Below are positions 43,913-52,261 of a stretch of DNA of 64,000 nucleotides, piece by piece; positions within the stretch are counted from its first letter, which is position 1; each line of letters starts with the position of its first letter. The stretch is taken from positions 62,001 to 126,000 of the forward strand of contig NZ_STGG01000042.1 in assembly GCF_005222695.1 (NCBI RefSeq), written 5' to 3'. Both the position numbers and the translations under genes were made by a program. The notes beneath the pieces are model-generated. The model made no database searches and was not told the origin of the DNA. It saw only the letters and a list, made by a program, of their open reading frames with translations. Source of the DNA: Massilia sp. HP4 (GTDB lineage Bacteria > Pseudomonadota > Gammaproteobacteria > Burkholderiales > Burkholderiaceae_D).

Positions 43913-44556
43913 CCGATCAGCAAGTCTACGAAGGACGCTTATTCGACCGCGCCGCCTACTGCACCACGAGGCAGGCTGCAGAGCGGATCGGCGTATCGCA
44001 CCGCACGGTGCAGATGTGGGTCGAGAACGGCACGCTGCAGGCCTGGAAGACGGCCGGCGGACATCGCCGCATCACGCTGGCGTCGGTCGAGTGCATGCTC
44101 GCCGAACGCCGGGCTGCGCTGGGCGGTGCGCCAGCCGCGCCGCGTCCCGCGCGTCCGATGCCGTGCGCCCCGCGCGCCGGCGCCCGCAGCGTCCTGATCG
44201 TCGACGACGACGCCATGCTGCTGCGCCTGTACGAGCTTGAGATCTCGACCTGGGGCATGGACCTCGCGGTGCGCAAGGCCAGCAACGGCATCGAGGCGCT
44301 GGTGCGGATCGGCGAAGCGCGGCCCGACATCCTGGTGAGCGACCTGCACATGCCGGGGCTGGACGGCTTCGGCATGATCCGCGCCCTGCGCGACAATCCC
44401 GCCACCGCCGGCCTGCCGCTGGTGGTCGTCAGCGGCATGGACAAGCCCACGGTGCAGGCCCTGGGCCTGCCCGAGGACGTCGCCTTCTTCACCAAGCCGG
44501 CCCCGCTGGCGGCCCTGCGCGCGGCAGTGACGTCGCGCCTGCCCGCGGCCGGCTGA
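43903..44556 (+). CDS. Response regulator with N-terminal MerR/excisionase-like HTH and C-terminal receiver (copy 2)
   Basis: A 217-residue paralogue of the protein at 41518. The HTH (CTTRQAAERIGVSHRTVQMW, AWKTAGGHRRI) is nearly the same as in copy 1. The linker is Pro/Arg/Ala-rich. The receiver has LIVDDDAMLLRLYELEISTW, the phosphorylation site VSDLHMPGLDG, VVSG and TKPA. The near-identical HTH residues suggest shared DNA sites, while the receivers differ more. A GAF-PAS kinase follows after 29 bp. Confidence 0.85.
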   Translation: MKIADQQVYEGRLFDRAAYCTTRQAAERIGVSHRTVQMWVENGTLQAWKTAGGHRRITLASVECMLAERRAALGGAPAAPRPARPMPCAPRAGARSVLIVDDDAMLLRLYELEISTWGMDLAVRKASNGIEALVRIGEARPDILVSDLHMPGLDGFGMIRALRDNPATAGLPLVVVSGMDKPTVQALGLPEDVAFFTKPAPLAALRAAVTSRLPAAG

Positions 44557-44585
44557 TCCGGGCCGCCCTTGTCCCCGCACGTACA

Positions 44586-46169
44586 ATGATGATGAACGAG
44601 ACGCCCCAACTTCCCGCTTCCCTGCCCGCCGACGAGGCACGGCGCCTGCAGGTCCTGATCGACCTGGACCTGCTGGACTCGCCACCCGACGAGCGTTTCG
44701 ACCGCATCACGCGCCTGGCCGCGCGCCTGTTCGGCGTGCCGACCGCCCTGGTCAGCCTGGTCGACGCCGAGCGCCAATGGTTCAAGTCGCGGGTGGGCAT
44801 GGCGCTCGAACAGAGCCCGCGCTCGTCCTCGTTCTGCGCCCACGCGATCCGGCAGGACGACGTGATGGTGGTGACCGACGCCTGCCTGGACGACCGTTTC
44901 GCCGACAATCCGCTGGTGCGCGGCGACGACCCGATCCGCTTCTATGCCGGTTCGCCGATCGAGGTCGGCGACGGCGTGCGGATCGGCACCCTGTGCATCA
45001 TCGACCGCGTGCCGCGCGAATTCGGACATGGCGAACGTACCCTGCTGCGCGACCTGGCCGGCATCGTCGCCAACGAAGTCGCGGCCATCGAGCTCAAGGC
45101 CGCGGCCGAGCGCGAGCGGCGCGGGGCCGAGACGGTGCGCGCCCTGCTCGACCACCTGCCCGAAGGCGTACTGCTGTTCGACGCGGCCGGCAACATCCAG
45201 TCGTGCAATCCGGCCGCCGAACGGATGTTCGGCGCGCCCTGCCAGGTGCTGGCCGGCCAGCCGTCCAGCGCCCTTATCGGCATGCAGCCCAAGCCGGTGG
45301 CGCGCCACGAAGGCACCGGCCGCCGCGCCGACGGCAGCGCCTTCGCGGCCGAGGTCTCGATCGCCGAGATGCTGCTCGGCGGCCAGGTCCACCTGGTGGC
45401 CACGGTGCGCGACATCGCCTGGCTGCGCGCCGAGCAGGAGCGGGTGCGCGCCGCCAACCGGCGCCGCCACGACTACTTCCGCACCGCCAGCCACGAGCTG
45501 CGCACGCCGATGGCCAGCATCCTGGGCTTTTCGGAGCTGTTGCTCAAGCGCGAGTTCGACGCCGCCACCGGCCGCGAACTGATCGACATCATCCACCGCC
45601 AGGCCACCCGCCTGATCGGCCTGGTCAACCAGATGCTGGACCTGGCGCGCATCGATGCCGGCGGCTCGGCTCAGATGCACCCGGCGCCGCTCGACCTGGC
45701 CCTGGTGCTCGACCAGGTCAAGGCCGGCGTCGGGGATGCGTCGCAGGCCCGCCGTATCGTGCTGCATCCGGCTCCCGCCGTACCGCAGGTCATGGCCGAT
45801 TCGCTGCGCGTCCAGCAGGCGCTGGCCAACATCGTCGCCAATGCGCTGGCTTACTCGGCGCCCGACAGCGCGGTCGAGATTCGCCTGGCGCAGGCCGCGC
45901 GCAGCGGCCAACCCGGGGTCGCGGTAAGCGTCATCGACCGTGGCGTCGGCATGACGCCGGAACAGCAGGGCCAGGTATTCGACGCTTTCTGGCGCGCCGG
46001 CGCCCTGCCCGACGTGCCGGGCAACGGCTTGGGCATGACCATCGTGCGCGAGATCGTGGCCGTCCACTGCGGCCAGGTAGAGATCGCATCGGTTCCTGGC
46101 GACGGCGCCAGCGTGACCCTCTGGCTGCCGCGCGACGGCGCCTCCCCCGACTCCGAGGGCTGCGCATGA
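44586..46169 (+). CDS. Soluble GAF-PAS histidine kinase (copy 2)
   Basis: A 527-residue paralogue of the kinase at 42189 with the same order: GAF (LDSPPDERFDRITRLAARLF, VDAERQWFKSRVGMAL), PAS (IQSCNPAAERMFGAP), HisKA (SHELRTPMASILGFSELLLK) and HATPase (NIVANALAYSA, VIDRGVGM, GNGLGMTIVREIV). ATG codons at 44586, 44589 and 44592 are all possible starts. Its stop overlaps the start of a lone receiver gene as ATGA. Confidence 0.9.
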   Translation: MMMNETPQLPASLPADEARRLQVLIDLDLLDSPPDERFDRITRLAARLFGVPTALVSLVDAERQWFKSRVGMALEQSPRSSSFCAHAIRQDDVMVVTDACLDDRFADNPLVRGDDPIRFYAGSPIEVGDGVRIGTLCIIDRVPREFGHGERTLLRDLAGIVANEVAAIELKAAAERERRGAETVRALLDHLPEGVLLFDAAGNIQSCNPAAERMFGAPCQVLAGQPSSALIGMQPKPVARHEGTGRRADGSAFAAEVSIAEMLLGGQVHLVATVRDIAWLRAEQERVRAANRRRHDYFRTASHELRTPMASILGFSELLLKREFDAATGRELIDIIHRQATRLIGLVNQMLDLARIDAGGSAQMHPAPLDLALVLDQVKAGVGDASQARRIVLHPAPAVPQVMADSLRVQQALANIVANALAYSAPDSAVEIRLAQAARSGQPGVAVSVIDRGVGMTPEQQGQVFDAFWRAGALPDVPGNGLGMTIVREIVAVHCGQVEIASVPGDGASVTLWLPRDGASPDSEGCA

Positions 46170-46531
46170 CACGCAGCATCCTCGTCGTCGACGACCAGCC
46201 CGACCTGCGCCTCTTGATCCGCCTCACCCTGCGCGCGCTGGGCGAGGTGAGCCAGGCTGCCAGCGCCGAAGCGGCCCTGGCCAGGCTGGCCGAATCCGTG
46301 TCTGACCTCCTGATCCTGGACGTCTGGCTCGGCGAAGGCATCAGCGGCCTGGAATTGTGCCGCCAGCTGAAGGACACGCCCGGCATGCAAGGCATGAAGA
46401 TCATGCTGCTATCGGCCTGTGGCCAGCAGAGCGACCTTGCGGCGGGCCTGGCCGCAGGGGCCGATCACTATATGGTAAAACCGTTCAGTCCCGAGGCGCT
46501 GGTGGAGGCCGCGGCGGCCTTGTTGAGGTAG
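46166..46531 (+). CDS. Single-domain receiver protein
   Basis: A 121-residue receiver with no output domain: SILVVDDQPDLRLLIRL, the phosphorylation site LLILDVWLGEG (an insertion-like variant of the usual D-x-x-x-P loop, lacking the Pro), LLSACG and VKPFSPEAL. Its start overlaps the stop of kinase copy 2, so the two are translationally coupled. It may act as a phosphate sink or pass signals onward. Confidence 0.85.
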   Translation: MTRSILVVDDQPDLRLLIRLTLRALGEVSQAASAEAALARLAESVSDLLILDVWLGEGISGLELCRQLKDTPGMQGMKIMLLSACGQQSDLAAGLAAGADHYMVKPFSPEALVEAAAALLR

Positions 46532-46566
46532 GATTGCAGCTCCGACACGCTTCCAGGAGACGCACC

Positions 46567-46932
46567 GTGGGCACGCAAGGCAATCATCACCAGATCGACA
46601 ATATCGAATTGAACGTCGCCGACATCGCGCGCAGCAAGGCCTTCTATGGCCAGGCGTTCGGCTGGACCTTCGTCGACTACGGTCCCGGCTACACCGAATT
46701 TCGCGATGGCCGGCTGGCCGGCGGGTTCACCACGGACGGGCCGGTCCGCGCGGGCGGCCCGCTGGTCATCCTGTATTCGAACGATCTCGAAGCGACCCAG
46801 CGCCGGGTCGTCGACGCCGGCGCCACCGTCAGCAAGGAGACCTTCACCTTCCCCGGCGGGCGGCGCTTCCATTTCATCGATCCCGACGGCTACGAATTGG
46901 CCGTGTGGACCGCCGACGAAGCGGCCGCCTGA
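46567..46932 (+). CDS. VOC-family (glyoxalase/bleomycin-resistance-like) protein
   Basis: A 121-residue protein with one VOC unit: NIELNVADIARSKAFYGQAF near the start and FHFIDPDGYELAVW at the end. The metal-ligand positions are only partly conserved, so enzymatic function cannot be deduced. The start is a GTG at 46567 with AGGAG upstream. Upstream frame extension runs back into the receiver gene and is ignored. Confidence 0.82.
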   Translation: MGTQGNHHQIDNIELNVADIARSKAFYGQAFGWTFVDYGPGYTEFRDGRLAGGFTTDGPVRAGGPLVILYSNDLEATQRRVVDAGATVSKETFTFPGGRRFHFIDPDGYELAVWTADEAAA

Positions 46933-46939
46933 GCGCGCC

Positions 46940-49255
46940 CTAGTCCGACGGGCGGCTCGACGCCGCCCTGGGCGGCAGGTCGGCATGGAAGCAGGTCCCG
47001 CCGCCCGCACGGTCTTCGAACCACAATTCCCCGCCATGCTCGACCATGATCTGGCGGCTGATCGCCAGCCCCAGTCCCGAGCTGGTCTTGCGGTCCGAGC
47101 CCGGATCGGCCTGGGCGAAGCGCTGGAAGATGCGGTTGCGGAAGGCGGCCGGGATGCCGGGGCCGCGGTCGGCCACCGTGATGCGCAAGCCGCGCTCGCT
47201 GCGCGCCAGCGTGAGCTCGACCGCGCCCCGTGGCGGTGAATACTTGAGCGCATTCGACAGCAGGTTCAGCAAGACCTGGGTGATGCGGTCGCGGTCGACA
47301 TCGGCCGGCAGTTGCTCCAGGCCCGGCGCGCAGCTGGCGCGCAGTTCGACCTGCGCATCCTGGGCCTGGACCCGCATCGCGCCGAGCGCATCGAGCACGA
47401 CCGGCATCAGGGCCTGCGGCCGGGGTTGCGCCGACAGGCGCCCCGACTCGACCTTTTCCACGTCCAGCATATCGCTCACCAGGCGCACCAGGCGCTCGCA
47501 GTGGCGGTGCGCGATCTCGACCAGCTCTTCCACCTCACCGTCGATCGGGCCGGCCGCGCCGCTCTTGAGGAGCGACAGCGAGGCGCGCATCGACGTCAGC
47601 GGCGTGCGCAGCTCGTGCGAGACGGTGGCCACCAGCTCGTTCTTCATCTGGTCGACCCGCTTTCGCAGCGAGATATCGTGCAGGAAGATGCTGAAGAAGC
47701 TGCGCTCGCCGATGCCGGCAATCCCGGCCGTCATCTCGATCGCGAACTCCTCGCCCTGGCGGGTGAGCACGATGCGCTCGACCCGACGGTTCAGGGCATT
47801 GGTGTGGCCCGTGGTGCGGAATTCGACGATCGCGCGCCGCAGCGAATCATGGTAGCGCTGCGGCAGCACGAGGTCGGCCAGCGGACGCCCGATCGCCTCG
47901 TGGCGGCGCCAGCCGAACATGCGCTCGGCCTGGGTATTCCAGTCGGTGACCATGCCGTCCAGATCCATGCCGATAAAGGCGTCATGGGCGGTCTCGATGA
48001 TGGTATTGATGTGCTGGGCGTTCTGCTGGACGGTAGCCAGCGCGCCCGCCAATTCCTGGGTGCGCTCGCTCACCCGCTCTTCGAGCGTGCGGTTCAGTTC
48101 TTCCAGCTCGCGCCCGCGCCGCACCAGGTCGGCCAGCAGGGTGTTGAGGGCGTTCGACAGGCTGCGCACCTCGTCGTAGGAGCGCTCGTCCGGCACCAGC
48201 GGCGCGGCCGTGCCCAGGCGGATACGGTTGGCGTGCTCCTGCAGGCTCTTGATCGGATGGGTGATCCAGTTCGCCACCAGGACCCCGGCGATCGAGAACA
48301 GCACCGCCAGCGCGACGCCGGTCCATAGCGCATACTGGCCGAGGTGGTGCACCGGCGCATAGGCGTTGCCCGCTTCCTGGCGCAGCAGCACGGTCCAGCC
48401 CATGCCAGGATAGTCGGCATAGCCGTCGGTCTGGCGATAACCGACCACGTATTCCTTGCCGTCGGTCCAGCGTTCCAGCACATAGCCGATGCCACGCGCG
48501 GTGCGCGCCCGGCGCAGGCTGTCGGTGTCGATGGTGGTGCCCTGCAAGCCTGGCGGCCCGAGCAGTACCAGGCCCTTGGTATCGACGATCAGGGCGTCGA
48601 CCTGTCGCCCTTCCTGGATCGGCTCGATCACCGAACGCTCTACATCGCGCGCCCACTGCCACGACAGGTGGGCGCCCAGCACCGCGCGCGGCCGGCCGTC
48701 CGGCGCGCCGATCGGGAAAGCGATGTCGACGAAGCGCTGTGGCTCGCCATCGACCGACGGCAGCAGCTTGGCCAGCAGCAGCGCCTCGTGCACGTCGCCG
48801 ATGTGGGTGCCGGCCAGCGCGTTCGTGAACCACGGTCGTGCGCCGACGTTGGCGCCCTCGAGCAGGCTGCGCGCCGCCACCTGGACCTTGCCGTCCACGG
48901 TCGCGATACCCATCCAGCTGTAGTAGCCATAGCTGCGATGGGCGTCGTCGAGCATCCGGCGCTGCGACTCCAGGGTCGCGGCCGGGCCCAGGTCGGCGAT
49001 GCGGCGCGCAAGCAGGTTCACTTCACGGTAGCGTTCGTACATCCCGCGGTCGAGCTTGTCCGCGGCCTGCTGGGCCAGTTCGCCCAGGCCGAAGCCGATG
49101 CTCTCGCGCACGTGGTCGCGCGCCTGGTTCTGGACCAGCGCGACCAGGATGACGGTGAGGACGCCACACAGGATCGAGGTTGCGAGCGCCATGTATCCTG
49201 CCAGACCTCGGGGAAGCAGGAAGCGTGGCAGATTCCGGACAGTTGGCATACGCAT
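46940..49255 (-). CDS. Membrane histidine kinase with Cache, HAMP and PAS domains
   Basis: About 771 residues: membrane helix at about 15-40, periplasmic Cache sensor (about 45-290; YGYYSWMGIATVDGKVQVAA), second helix (about 300-325), HAMP (ITHPIKSLQEHANRI), coiled coil, PAS (about 420-540; AHDAFIGMDLDGMVTDWNTQ), HisKA (LVATVSHELRTPLTSMRASL) and HATPase (NLLSNALKYSP, VADRGPGI, SSGLGLAISRQI). No partner regulator is adjacent. The start is the ATG at 49255 or 49249. A TTG at 49261 is less likely. Confidence 0.9.
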   Translation of the reverse strand: MRMPTVRNLPRFLLPRGLAGYMALATSILCGVLTVILVALVQNQARDHVRESIGFGLGELAQQAADKLDRGMYERYREVNLLARRIADLGPAATLESQRRMLDDAHRSYGYYSWMGIATVDGKVQVAARSLLEGANVGARPWFTNALAGTHIGDVHEALLLAKLLPSVDGEPQRFVDIAFPIGAPDGRPRAVLGAHLSWQWARDVERSVIEPIQEGRQVDALIVDTKGLVLLGPPGLQGTTIDTDSLRRARTARGIGYVLERWTDGKEYVVGYRQTDGYADYPGMGWTVLLRQEAGNAYAPVHHLGQYALWTGVALAVLFSIAGVLVANWITHPIKSLQEHANRIRLGTAAPLVPDERSYDEVRSLSNALNTLLADLVRRGRELEELNRTLEERVSERTQELAGALATVQQNAQHINTIIETAHDAFIGMDLDGMVTDWNTQAERMFGWRRHEAIGRPLADLVLPQRYHDSLRRAIVEFRTTGHTNALNRRVERIVLTRQGEEFAIEMTAGIAGIGERSFFSIFLHDISLRKRVDQMKNELVATVSHELRTPLTSMRASLSLLKSGAAGPIDGEVEELVEIAHRHCERLVRLVSDMLDVEKVESGRLSAQPRPQALMPVVLDALGAMRVQAQDAQVELRASCAPGLEQLPADVDRDRITQVLLNLLSNALKYSPPRGAVELTLARSERGLRITVADRGPGIPAAFRNRIFQRFAQADPGSDRKTSSGLGLAISRQIMVEHGGELWFEDRAGGGTCFHADLPPRAASSRPSD

Positions 49256-49501
49256 CAACAAAAATTTGTATCAGACCTGTAACCGGACGATTTTACGTGA
49301 ATAGTTTCCCTGCGAGAACTCCAAGATCGTTATGTTCAATATCTATCGTGGCCTGTGTGCCACAGAAAAAAACCAGATTTCCATTCTTGCTAGCAAAAAA
49401 ATCCAGAGGGCACGCCAAACTCTGGTTTATACTGCAAGGTCTTGCCGTCGCTCGCTGTTTGCGACCATATTTACGAGCTTTCCTTCAGGCTGATCCAGAC
49501 C

Positions 49502-49825
49502 GTGCGTCGACCGCTATCACTGTTGCTGATGCTGTTCCTGCTGTTGACCCAGCAGGCATCGCTGTCGCACGCGGTCAGCCACCTGGCCCCAGGCGCGGTC
49601 GCGGCTGCGGCGGTCCAGGAACTGAGCAGCGATACCCAGGAATTCGCGGCCCATGCCTGCGACCTGTGCGTCGCCGCGGCCCAGTTCGCGGCCGTCCTGC
49701 CCGCGTCCACCTTCCAGCTGCAAGCGGCCGATGCGTCCGGCATCGTCCACCACGCCTTCGCTGCACGCGGCTTCCACGCCGCACCCGCGCTCGCCTTCCG
49801 CTCGCGCGCCCCTCCCCTCGCCTGA
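49502..49825 (+). CDS. Small exported Cys/His-containing protein at the head of a metal-uptake locus
   Basis: About 107 residues with a hydrophobic N-terminal signal or anchor (PLSLLLMLFLLLTQQASLSH) and a mature part with HAVSHL and AAHACDLCVAAAQFA. The HxCxxC pattern and context recall DUF2946-type small periplasmic proteins found next to TonB receptors, suggesting metal binding. The start is uncertain: GTG at 49502 is chosen because it gives a clean signal peptide, and a TTG at 49442 is in frame. A TATACT hexamer at 49428 could be its -10. Confidence 0.5.
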   Translation: MRRPLSLLLMLFLLLTQQASLSHAVSHLAPGAVAAAAVQELSSDTQEFAAHACDLCVAAAQFAAVLPASTFQLQAADASGIVHHAFAARGFHAAPALAFRSRAPPLA

Positions 49826-50122
49826 TCCGTCGCTGCACCTGAAGTCCGCCCGGCGCGCCTGATGCGCGCCCGTGCGTCCTCACGTTTCGGCCAGTCCCGT
49901 CGCCTGCGCCCGTGCGCCGGCTGCGCGGTCGCGGCCATGCACCGGGTCCACACCGCACCATGACCATCGCCATCTACCCGCGGGCCGTTGCCGGCCCTGC
50001 GGGCCTGCGCACGGCCGCCTGCGCCGCGCGCGCCTGATTTCGCAACGCCGTTGCCTCACCCGGCGGCGTTGTCGCGTCCCCCTCTGGCGGGACGGGGCCG
50101 CCGCACGCCTCAAGGAAAGAAA
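49826..50122 (+). other. 297-bp GC-rich leader before the siderophore receptor
   Basis: No convincing gene. A short frame, ATG at 49960 to TGA at 50037 (25 codons), lacks a good ribosome-binding site. An 8-bp stem CAACGCCG / CGGCGTTG at 50043-50071 lies 50 bp before the receptor start. I see no cobalamin or other known riboswitch motif and no Fur or Zur box that I can defend. Confidence 0.4.
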
Positions 50123-52261
50123 ATGAAGAAGCCCTACGCAAGCTCGCCCACCGCATCCGGCCCTGCGCCACGCCGCACCGCCATGGCATGGCGAATCTGC
50201 GCCGCACTTGCCGCAGCATGTGCCGCCGCCATCCCTGGCAGCGCCGCCGCCCAGGCCCTGCCGCAAGTCGTCGTCAACGCCAGCCTGGACGAGCCGTACG
50301 CGCCGTCGCACGCCACGGTCGGCGGCAAGACGCCGCAGCGCCTGGTCGACATCCCGCAATCGGCCACCGTGTTCAGCGCCGAGCGCATCCGCGACCAGAA
50401 CCTGTTCACCCTGGGCGACCTGATGCAGCAGGCGCCGGGGGTGAGCGTGATGCCCTTCGACGGCGCCAACCCGGATTTCCGCGCCCGCGGCTATGCGATG
50501 GAGCTGAGCTATGACGGCATTCCCGCCAGCCAGGCCGGCAGCGGCCAGCAGGAATTCGAGCTGGCGCTCTACGAGCGGGTCGAGGTGCTGCGCGGTCCGT
50601 CGGGCGTGACCGCCGGCGCCGGCCAGCCGGGTGGCGTGATCAATTTCGTGCGCAAGCGCGGCAGCCGCCATAAGCAGCTGTCGGCGACCGCCAGCGTCGG
50701 CTCCCATGACAACCGCCGGGTCGAGATCGATGCCGGCGGCCCGCTGAACGCCGCCGGCACGCTGCGCGCGCGCGCGGTCGGCACCTTCCAGGACCGTGAC
50801 TACTTCCACGACGTCACCCACGACCGCAAATGGCTGGGCTACCTGGCGCTGGACGCCGACCTGGCCGCCAACACCACCCTGTCGGTGGCCTTCACGCGCC
50901 AGGTCGACGACCTCGACTCGACCACCATGGGCCTGCCGGCCTGGAACGACGGCGCCTTCCTCGACGTGCCGCGCGAGACCCATGTCTATCCATCCTGGAA
51001 CCGCATGTCGTGGGCGACCAGCCAGGGAGAAATCGAGCTGGCGCACAGGCTGGCGTCCGGCTGGGAAGTGCGGGCCCGCGCGGTGCGCCGCAATGTCGAC
51101 AAGTTCTACAAGGACGGCTATCCGACCACGGGGGTGGACCGCGCCAGCGGCACCGCCACCTATGCACGCCGCATGGCCGGGCTGGACTTCGAGCGCGAAG
51201 CGGCCGACCTGTTCGCGAGCGGCCCATTCTCGCTGTTCGGCCGCCGCCACGGCCTGACGGTCGGCTACAACGTCGACCGGCGCGTGGCCGACAACCAGTC
51301 GGTCACCTACGCCGCAGTGCCGAACGTCGACATCTTCGACCCCGACAGCGTGCCGGAACCGACTGGCGGTTTCACCCGCGGCAGCGCCAACAGGGTGACC
51401 CAGAGCGGCGCCTACGCCCAGGCCAGGCTGTCGATCGCCGACCCGTTCACGCTGGCGCTGGGCGCGCGCAGCTCCAACTACCGCAACGAAAACCGCAATA
51501 TAGCGCCGACGCCGGAGACCGCCTTTGTCGCCACCACCCGCGAGCGCGGCGAGGTCACGCCATCGGCAGCCCTGCTGTGGCACCTGGCTCCTGACGTCAA
51601 TGCCTATGTTTCCTATGCCGACATCTTCTTCCCGCAGTCGGCCATGGACGCCCAGCGCCGCACGCTCGACCCGCGCGTGGGCAGCCAGCTTGAACTCGGC
51701 GCCAAGGGCGTGTTCCTGGACGGCCGCCTGAATGCCTCCGCCGCCATGTTCAATGCGCGCGACCGCAACCGCGCGCTGGCCACCGACGTCATCGACGTCT
51801 ATGTGCCTGCCGGCGAAGTCAAGGTGCGCGGCGTCGAGTTCGAGATCGGCGGGCGCCCGCTGCCCGAGCTGAACCTGACGGCCGGCTACACCTTCCTGCG
51901 CACCGAATACGGCACCCACCCGACCCTGGAAGGCGCCGAATGGTCGACCTTCGAGCCCAGGCACAGCCTCAAGCTGTATGCCCGCTGGCAGCCGGCCTGG
52001 ATGCGCGGGCTGTTCGTGGGCGGCGGCGTGACCGCCAGCAGCGCGCTGCTGGGCACGGGCGTGCCCGGCCTGCGCGAACAGGGCGGCTACGCGGTCGCCA
52101 ATGCGCAAGTCGGCTATGCGCTGGACCTTCGGCTGGCCGTCACGCTGGCGGTCAACAACCTGTTCGACCGCCACTACTGGGCCCGGGTGGGCGGCCTGAA
52201 TACCTATAACATCCATGGCGACCCGCGCAGCGTGCTGCTGAGCGTGCGCGGGAGCCTCTGA
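50123..52261 (+). CDS. TonB-dependent siderophore receptor (FhuE/FpvA-like)
   Basis: A 712-residue outer-membrane receptor with a signal peptide ending near GSAAA. The plug domain contains VDIPQSATVFSAERIRDQNL, QQAPGVSVMPFDGANPDFRA and YERVEVLRGPSGVTAGAGQP. The 22-strand barrel ends in an aromatic-poor but typical HGDPRSVLLSVRGSL. AAGGAAAG precedes the ATG. The next gene begins on the last base of its stop (TGATG). Coupling to an ABC exporter-type pair and a ZnuD-like receptor suggests transport of a metal-metallophore complex. Confidence 0.9.
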   Translation: MKKPYASSPTASGPAPRRTAMAWRICAALAAACAAAIPGSAAAQALPQVVVNASLDEPYAPSHATVGGKTPQRLVDIPQSATVFSAERIRDQNLFTLGDLMQQAPGVSVMPFDGANPDFRARGYAMELSYDGIPASQAGSGQQEFELALYERVEVLRGPSGVTAGAGQPGGVINFVRKRGSRHKQLSATASVGSHDNRRVEIDAGGPLNAAGTLRARAVGTFQDRDYFHDVTHDRKWLGYLALDADLAANTTLSVAFTRQVDDLDSTTMGLPAWNDGAFLDVPRETHVYPSWNRMSWATSQGEIELAHRLASGWEVRARAVRRNVDKFYKDGYPTTGVDRASGTATYARRMAGLDFEREAADLFASGPFSLFGRRHGLTVGYNVDRRVADNQSVTYAAVPNVDIFDPDSVPEPTGGFTRGSANRVTQSGAYAQARLSIADPFTLALGARSSNYRNENRNIAPTPETAFVATTRERGEVTPSAALLWHLAPDVNAYVSYADIFFPQSAMDAQRRTLDPRVGSQLELGAKGVFLDGRLNASAAMFNARDRNRALATDVIDVYVPAGEVKVRGVEFEIGGRPLPELNLTAGYTFLRTEYGTHPTLEGAEWSTFEPRHSLKLYARWQPAWMRGLFVGGGVTASSALLGTGVPGLREQGGYAVANAQVGYALDLRLAVTLAVNNLFDRHYWARVGGLNTYNIHGDPRSVLLSVRGSL

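Noticed and set aside
41518..44556. Prophage or integrative element suggested by excisionase-like HTH domains
   Set aside because: Both HTHs are fused to receiver domains and paired with histidine kinases. No integrase, attachment-site repeats or tRNA are present.
49387..49396. Palindrome TTGCTAGCAA as an operator for the metal-uptake operon
   Set aside because: A 10-bp palindrome in an AT-rich stretch is expected by chance at this frequency, and it matches no Fur or Zur consensus.
49826..50122. Riboswitch before the TonB receptor
   Set aside because: No cobalamin-box or other conserved core could be found. Only a short hairpin and an unsupported 25-codon frame are present.
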